DNA from: Bartonella grahamii subsp. shimonis
GTDB taxonomy: Bacteria > Pseudomonadota > Alphaproteobacteria > Rhizobiales > Rhizobiaceae
Length of the DNA: 64,000 bases
Assembly (NCBI RefSeq): GCF_036327415.1
Contig: NZ_CP123961.1
Location: 1,860,001-1,924,000 of the forward strand
Direction: 5' to 3'
Shown: positions 59,990 to 64,000 of the stretch, one piece after another
How positions within the stretch are numbered: the stretch's first letter is position 1
Layout: every line of letters begins with the position of its first letter
Notes under the pieces: model-generated
Database searches by the model: none
What the model saw: only the letters and a program-made list of their open reading frames with translations
What the model was told of the DNA's origin: nothing
Translations under genes and position numbers: made by a program

Positions 59990-61906
59990 ATGAAATATAC
60001 CAAAACACAAATGGTACTCATTTTAACACCAATCGCTTTAGGTGCTTTAACGATATTCCTTGTTCCTCATTTTTTGTTGTTTATAACAAATGGACTAAAG
60101 AGCAATCAAATTTATTGGACTCTTCGTTCAGAACCTTTACTAGTCCTAACACTAACAGCTGCTGTTTCATTGTTTTATAGTCTATCGCAAAAACTGCACT
60201 TACGTAAAAGAATTACTTTTGTCTCCATTGTCTTTTTTGGAGCCACTGTTCTTTACTATATTAGCGGAGAAATAAAACGTTTAGGTCCCTATGTTGGCCA
60301 ACAAGGAATAACGTGGAGCTATGCACTTCAATTCATGGATCCCATGGTTGTCTTTGGCATTATCATTGGTGTTTTTTTTTCCATCATTCAACTCATAACA
60401 ACCTATCCACCTAAAAATAAGGTCAAGCGTGCAAAAAAAGGTGTTTTTGGTGAATCCGCATGGATGAATTTAAGAGAGGCAGCGAAAATTTTTCCTGCCA
60501 ATGGGCAAATTGTTATAGGTGAAAGATACCGTGTTGATCAAGATAATGTGTGTAAAATTCCCTTTGCACCTGGCAATAAAACAACATGGGGAAAGGGTGG
60601 GACAGCTCCTTTGCTAACCTTTAATCTTGATTTTGGTTCAACTCATATGATCTTTTTTGCTGGTTCTGGTGGCTATAAAACCACAAGTACAGTAGTGCCC
60701 ACGTGTTTAACCTATCCAGGGTCTATTATTTGTCTTGATCCTTCAACAGAAGTTGCCCCAATGGTCAAATTTGCGCGTCAAAAGATGGGGAATAGAAATG
60801 TCATTGTTCTCGATCCCAATTCATTTTTAACAAAAAATTTTAATGTCATCGATTGGCTTTTAGACGACAGCGTACCACGCACACAACGCGAAGCAAATAT
60901 TGTAAGCTTTTCCAAGTTGCTTCTTACAGATAAAAAATCAGACAATTCTTCAGCGGAATATTTCTCGACACAAGCCCATAATCTTTTAACAGCTCTTCTT
61001 GCTCATGTTATATTTTCTGATGAATATGAAGATGACGAGCGCAATTTAAAAACATTGCGTGGAATTCTCTCTCAATCAGAAACAGCTGTTGTTAATCAAT
61101 TACGCATGATTCAAGAAACGACACCTTCTCCTTTTATTCGTGAAATGGTTGGTATTTTTACAGAAATGGCAGAGCAAACTTTTTCAGGGGTCTATACAAC
61201 TGCCTCAAAAGACACTCAATGGCTTTCTTTGTCCAATTACGCAGATCTTGTCTGCGGAGATGATTTTTTTTCCTCAGATATTGCAAATGGCAATACAGAT
61301 GTTTTTCTCAATCTCCCCGCAAGCATTTTAAACAGTTATCCAGCGATAGGGCGTGTGATTATTGGCGCCTTTCTCAATGCCATGGTTACAGCAGACGGTA
61401 ACTATAAAAAGCGTGTTTTATTTGTCTTAGATGAAGTTGATCTCCTAGGCTATATGAATATTTTAGAAGAAGCGCGCGATCGTGGACGTAAATACGGTAC
61501 ATCCTTAATGCTTTTTTATCAATCCTCTGGTCAGTTGGTCAATCACTTTGGAGAAGCTGGAGCACGTTCATGGTTTGAAAGCTGCTCTTTTGTCAGCTAT
61601 GCTGCCATTAAAGACTTCCAAACAGCCAAAGACATTTCAGAACGCTGTGGCCAAATGACCGTTGAAGTAACTGGAACAAGCAAACCAAAAGGCTTATCTT
61701 TTGGAAAGAGTTCATACAACGTCAATTACCAACAAAGAGCCCTGATTTTACCCCATGAGGTTATTCAAGAAATGCGTCAAGATGAACAAATTATTCTTAT
61801 GCAAGGACACCCCCCTTTGCGATGTGGTCGCGCCATCTATTTCAGAAGAAAAGAAATGTTAGCCGCAGCTGCAAAAAACCGCTTTGCCCCACAAAAGAAA
61901 AACTAA
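59990..61906 (+). CDS. virD4: VirD4 coupling protein
   Basis: 638 residues of the VirD4/TraG family: N-terminal membrane helices (ILTPIALGALTIFLVPHFLL and others), nucleotide-binding region with FFAGSGGYKTTSTVVPT (a TraG-type Walker A) and Walker B VLFVLDEVDLLGYM, and the conserved YQSSGQLVNHFGEAGARSWF region. It recognises BID-domain effectors and passes them to the channel. About 150 bases separate it from bepA. Confidence 0.95.
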   Translation: MKYTKTQMVLILTPIALGALTIFLVPHFLLFITNGLKSNQIYWTLRSEPLLVLTLTAAVSLFYSLSQKLHLRKRITFVSIVFFGATVLYYISGEIKRLGPYVGQQGITWSYALQFMDPMVVFGIIIGVFFSIIQLITTYPPKNKVKRAKKGVFGESAWMNLREAAKIFPANGQIVIGERYRVDQDNVCKIPFAPGNKTTWGKGGTAPLLTFNLDFGSTHMIFFAGSGGYKTTSTVVPTCLTYPGSIICLDPSTEVAPMVKFARQKMGNRNVIVLDPNSFLTKNFNVIDWLLDDSVPRTQREANIVSFSKLLLTDKKSDNSSAEYFSTQAHNLLTALLAHVIFSDEYEDDERNLKTLRGILSQSETAVVNQLRMIQETTPSPFIREMVGIFTEMAEQTFSGVYTTASKDTQWLSLSNYADLVCGDDFFSSDIANGNTDVFLNLPASILNSYPAIGRVIIGAFLNAMVTADGNYKKRVLFVLDEVDLLGYMNILEEARDRGRKYGTSLMLFYQSSGQLVNHFGEAGARSWFESCSFVSYAAIKDFQTAKDISERCGQMTVEVTGTSKPKGLSFGKSSYNVNYQQRALILPHEVIQEMRQDEQIILMQGHPPLRCGRAIYFRRKEMLAAAAKNRFAPQKKN

Positions 61907-62919
61907 CCTCCTATTGTGAGATCTTGACTATGAAAAGAACAACAGCAAAAACAAGATACATCCCTGTTTTTTAAAAGCCTATTAACAAAAAGTTTTTGCC
62001 CTCTTCTTCACACACATAAGGAAAACATGGTAAAAAATCCGTGTTTTTTCCTTTTTATATTTTGTGTATCATTTTACCAGCGCCCATCGTCTTTATAAAA
62101 ACCCCCCCCTCAAATCACCTATATCTAAACCAACATCTCCATTTGGGAAAATCTGCAAATACATTCCTACAAAACTTTTTGTGTATAATTTATCCCTACA
62201 AGCAACCCAAAATATTTCACAACACTAATCATCAATATCAAGACTCAAGAAAAACAAAAGATTGATCTTTGAGACAAGAACTCTCAAAACACCTACACTC
62301 AAGAACATCGATTTTTTCCCAAAAAAATATTTCATATATACATCAAAATGAATAAATCATTCTTATACAAGCTTTCCCCCCTTTACGATATCATCAAATG
62401 TTCTATTTTAAAGATAAAGCGCTGAAAAAAGGCTTTTTTCCCCAAGCAAAGAAAGGGTTTCCTCTCTTATGAATCTTAAAGCAGCACAATATAATAAGAG
62501 CAACAATACAAAATAAAAAACATTTTGTTATAAAAGTACACAAACAAGATGTTCATATTGATCAATAAGAAAAACATAATGGAGAAAAATTCTTGATGAC
62601 TACTTTTGCTTATAGATTTACCAATCTGAGTACTGTGTATGAAAAGTACCAACACCATCCGCAAACCCAGAGCAATCCCACCCAACATATCTACGATCTT
62701 CATCAAAGCGCTCTTGCAAGCAACTTTATTAAAGGTAAAACACCAAAAATTTTAAGTAACATTTTTCTTTTCGGCCTTTCCTTACACCTCAAAGGATGAA
62801 GGTTTTACCCAGAGTCAATTTATAGAAAATTCATTTTCTGACCACTCATGGGATTCATATCAGCGCCCTAAAGGACTAGTATCTTACCGACAACAAGATA
62901 ATAAACAAAGAAAATATGC
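61907..62919. other. Intergenic region between virD4 and the second antitoxin
   Basis: About 1 kb with no supported gene. Frames at 62041-62265, 62476-62706 and 62593-62799 lack ribosome sites. A short repeat near 62850-62880 (CGCCCTAAAGGAC core) recurs at about 5036-5060. The promoter of the effector operon should lie here. Confidence 0.4.
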
Positions 62920-63120
62920 ATGAAAACAATCACAACAGATTATTTGGCATTTCTCACACCAAAAACCTTTGAAAAGTATCACAAAACGGTTGATGCAACC
63001 ATCCATACACTTGAGGGAAAAGCGCTGCCTCTCATAACACGCAAAATCTCAAAAGAATACGCGAAGGGGAATTTTTCACATGTAGCGTTTAAGACACTTA
63101 TCGAGCACCACCCTACCTAG
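62920..63120 (+). CDS. Second Fic antitoxin-like protein
   Basis: 66 residues related to the antitoxin at 57983 (same ATGCATGAAAAC start context, same helical layout, ending SKEYAKGNFSHVAFKTLIEH). Its motif is TIHTLEG: the residue four before Glu is Ile rather than Ser/Thr, so the canonical inhibitory motif is altered. It directly precedes the BepC-like gene, 10 bases away. Confidence 0.7.
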   Translation: MKTITTDYLAFLTPKTFEKYHKTVDATIHTLEGKALPLITRKISKEYAKGNFSHVAFKTLIEHHPT

Positions 63121-63130
63121 GAGAGATTAT

Positions 63131-64000
63131 ATGTTAGAGCAAAATTATCTATATAAAGGAACTTCAACACTAAAAAATAAATATGGCATAAAATCCCCCC
63201 AAAAATTGTATGAACGCTGTGCTCATAATGCCGCCAGAGAAGCCGTAAATTTTCGCTATGAGCCCCCTCCACAAAACTTTGATTTCACTTATCTAAAATT
63301 AATCCACTGGAGCCTCTTCCACAAAACTTTTGAATGGGCTGGGCAAACCCGCGATACATCCTTTACATTTGAAGATGGCACCACAGCGCGTATGCCGGCG
63401 ATGCGTCCTAAAGGTTATGAAGTTCCTTTTGCCATTGGTCCACAAATAAAAAAAGAGCTTAAACAACTCGAAAAAACACTGAGCGAAAAGAACAATTTAA
63501 AAGGTTTATCGCGCCAAGAATTTGCTGAAAATGCTGCTGACGTTTTTATAGCGCTCGAGCACGCACATCCTTTCAGAAAAGGGAATGGGCGCGTAAATCG
63601 AATGTTTATGGAAAAACTTGGACAAGCAGCTGGCCATCAGATTGATTTTTCTTTCATCACACAAAAACGCATGACAGCAGCTTGTATTGAAGCGATGCAA
63701 TATGGTAATCCTCAACCGATGAAAGATCTTTTTGAAGATATCACACATCCACAAAAATCCCTTGTTTTAAAAGAATTCATCACCCAAATGAGAGATGCTG
63801 GACTTGATGAAATTAACAATCGTATTGTTGTTGCAGCAAAAAAAGATATAGCCTATGAGGGCACCTTTAGAGGTTTTTCCGCAGAAGGTTTTGTCATGGA
63901 AGTAGATAGGGCTTTCGTTGTCGGCCACAAAGATGATCTCCCTCCAGAACAGGTTAAAACATTACAGAATGGAGCCCGCCTCTGTTTTCAAAAAAACAAT
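63131..64000 (+). CDS. bepC: Fic-domain effector, BepC-like (3' part beyond window)
   Basis: 290 residues visible: N-terminal Fic domain starting MLEQNYLYKGTSTLKNKYG, flap region FTFEDGTTARMP, and the motif HPFRKGNGRVNR at residues 146-157, then an OB-fold-type segment (YEGTFRGFSAEGFVMEVDRA). The Gly-Asn-Gly-Arg core is intact, but Lys150 replaces the acidic residue that binds Mg; this Lys form is what I know from BepC, which activates host GEF-H1. TAGGAGAG precedes the ATG at 63131. The BID domain and tail lie outside the window. Confidence 0.82.
   Translation, partial: MLEQNYLYKGTSTLKNKYGIKSPQKLYERCAHNAAREAVNFRYEPPPQNFDFTYLKLIHWSLFHKTFEWAGQTRDTSFTFEDGTTARMPAMRPKGYEVPFAIGPQIKKELKQLEKTLSEKNNLKGLSRQEFAENAADVFIALEHAHPFRKGNGRVNRMFMEKLGQAAGHQIDFSFITQKRMTAACIEAMQYGNPQPMKDLFEDITHPQKSLVLKEFITQMRDAGLDEINNRIVVAAKKDIAYEGTFRGFSAEGFVMEVDRAFVVGHKDDLPPEQVKTLQNGARLCFQKNN

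Overview
The window reads as a Bartonella chromosome, most likely from the lineage that carries the VirB/VirD4 type IV secretion system with Bep effectors. The grounds are an AT-rich genome, the order virB2-virB11 / Fic-BID effector / virD4 / second Fic effector, a cluster of Bartonella-type autotransporters, and a probable Brt RNA next to an XRE regulator. I did not assign a species.

Layout. (1) 1-5 kb is conserved core: the start of mnmA (minus strand), a SciP-type CtrA inhibitor, a FliJ-like protein, the cell-cycle regulator CtrA, the phosphotransferase ChpT, an EipA-like envelope protein and two small overlapping genes. (2) 5.2-7.6 kb holds an aminotransferase/oxidoreductase pair, probably gnnB/gnnA for the 2,3-diamino sugar of lipid A, then elongator tRNA-Met. 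(3) 7.6-12.6 kb is a tail-only remnant of a P2-like prophage (E/E', T, U, X, D). It ends in an array of six different but self-complementary palindromes about 36 bp apart. (4) 12.9-29.7 kb is a cluster of five autotransporters. Two share a duplicated 5' end, one has a frameshift at a T9 tract in its signal sequence, and that same gene has no beta-helix passenger. (5) 29.7-49 kb is gene-poor. It holds about ten decayed copies of one integrase module, each with a better preserved two-hairpin leader, plus a FlgN-like gene, four EexN-type entry-exclusion lipoproteins and a broken fifth, a ParA/ribbon-helix-helix pair, a DUF442 phosphatase-like protein, ribF and a HAD hydrolase, the Brt-like RNA with its XRE gene, a 417-bp tandem duplication and an SNase-like protein. 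(6) 49.2-64 kb is the virB2-virB11 operon, an antitoxin/BepA pair, virD4, and a second antitoxin followed by a BepC-like effector that runs off the window.

How the parts fit. VirB2-VirB11 build the secretion channel, VirD4 recruits BID-domain effectors, and the small antitoxins upstream of each Fic effector would restrain Fic activity in the bacterium. The EexN lipoproteins and the ParA pair suggest that the secretion locus descends from a conjugative plasmid. The autotransporters and dispersed integrase modules form the recombining surface-antigen part of the island.

The most unusual signals are the covarying palindrome array at 7905-8111, the T9 frameshift in the fourth autotransporter, the degenerate FIC motif of the BepA homologue, and the conserved hairpin leaders in front of dead integrases.
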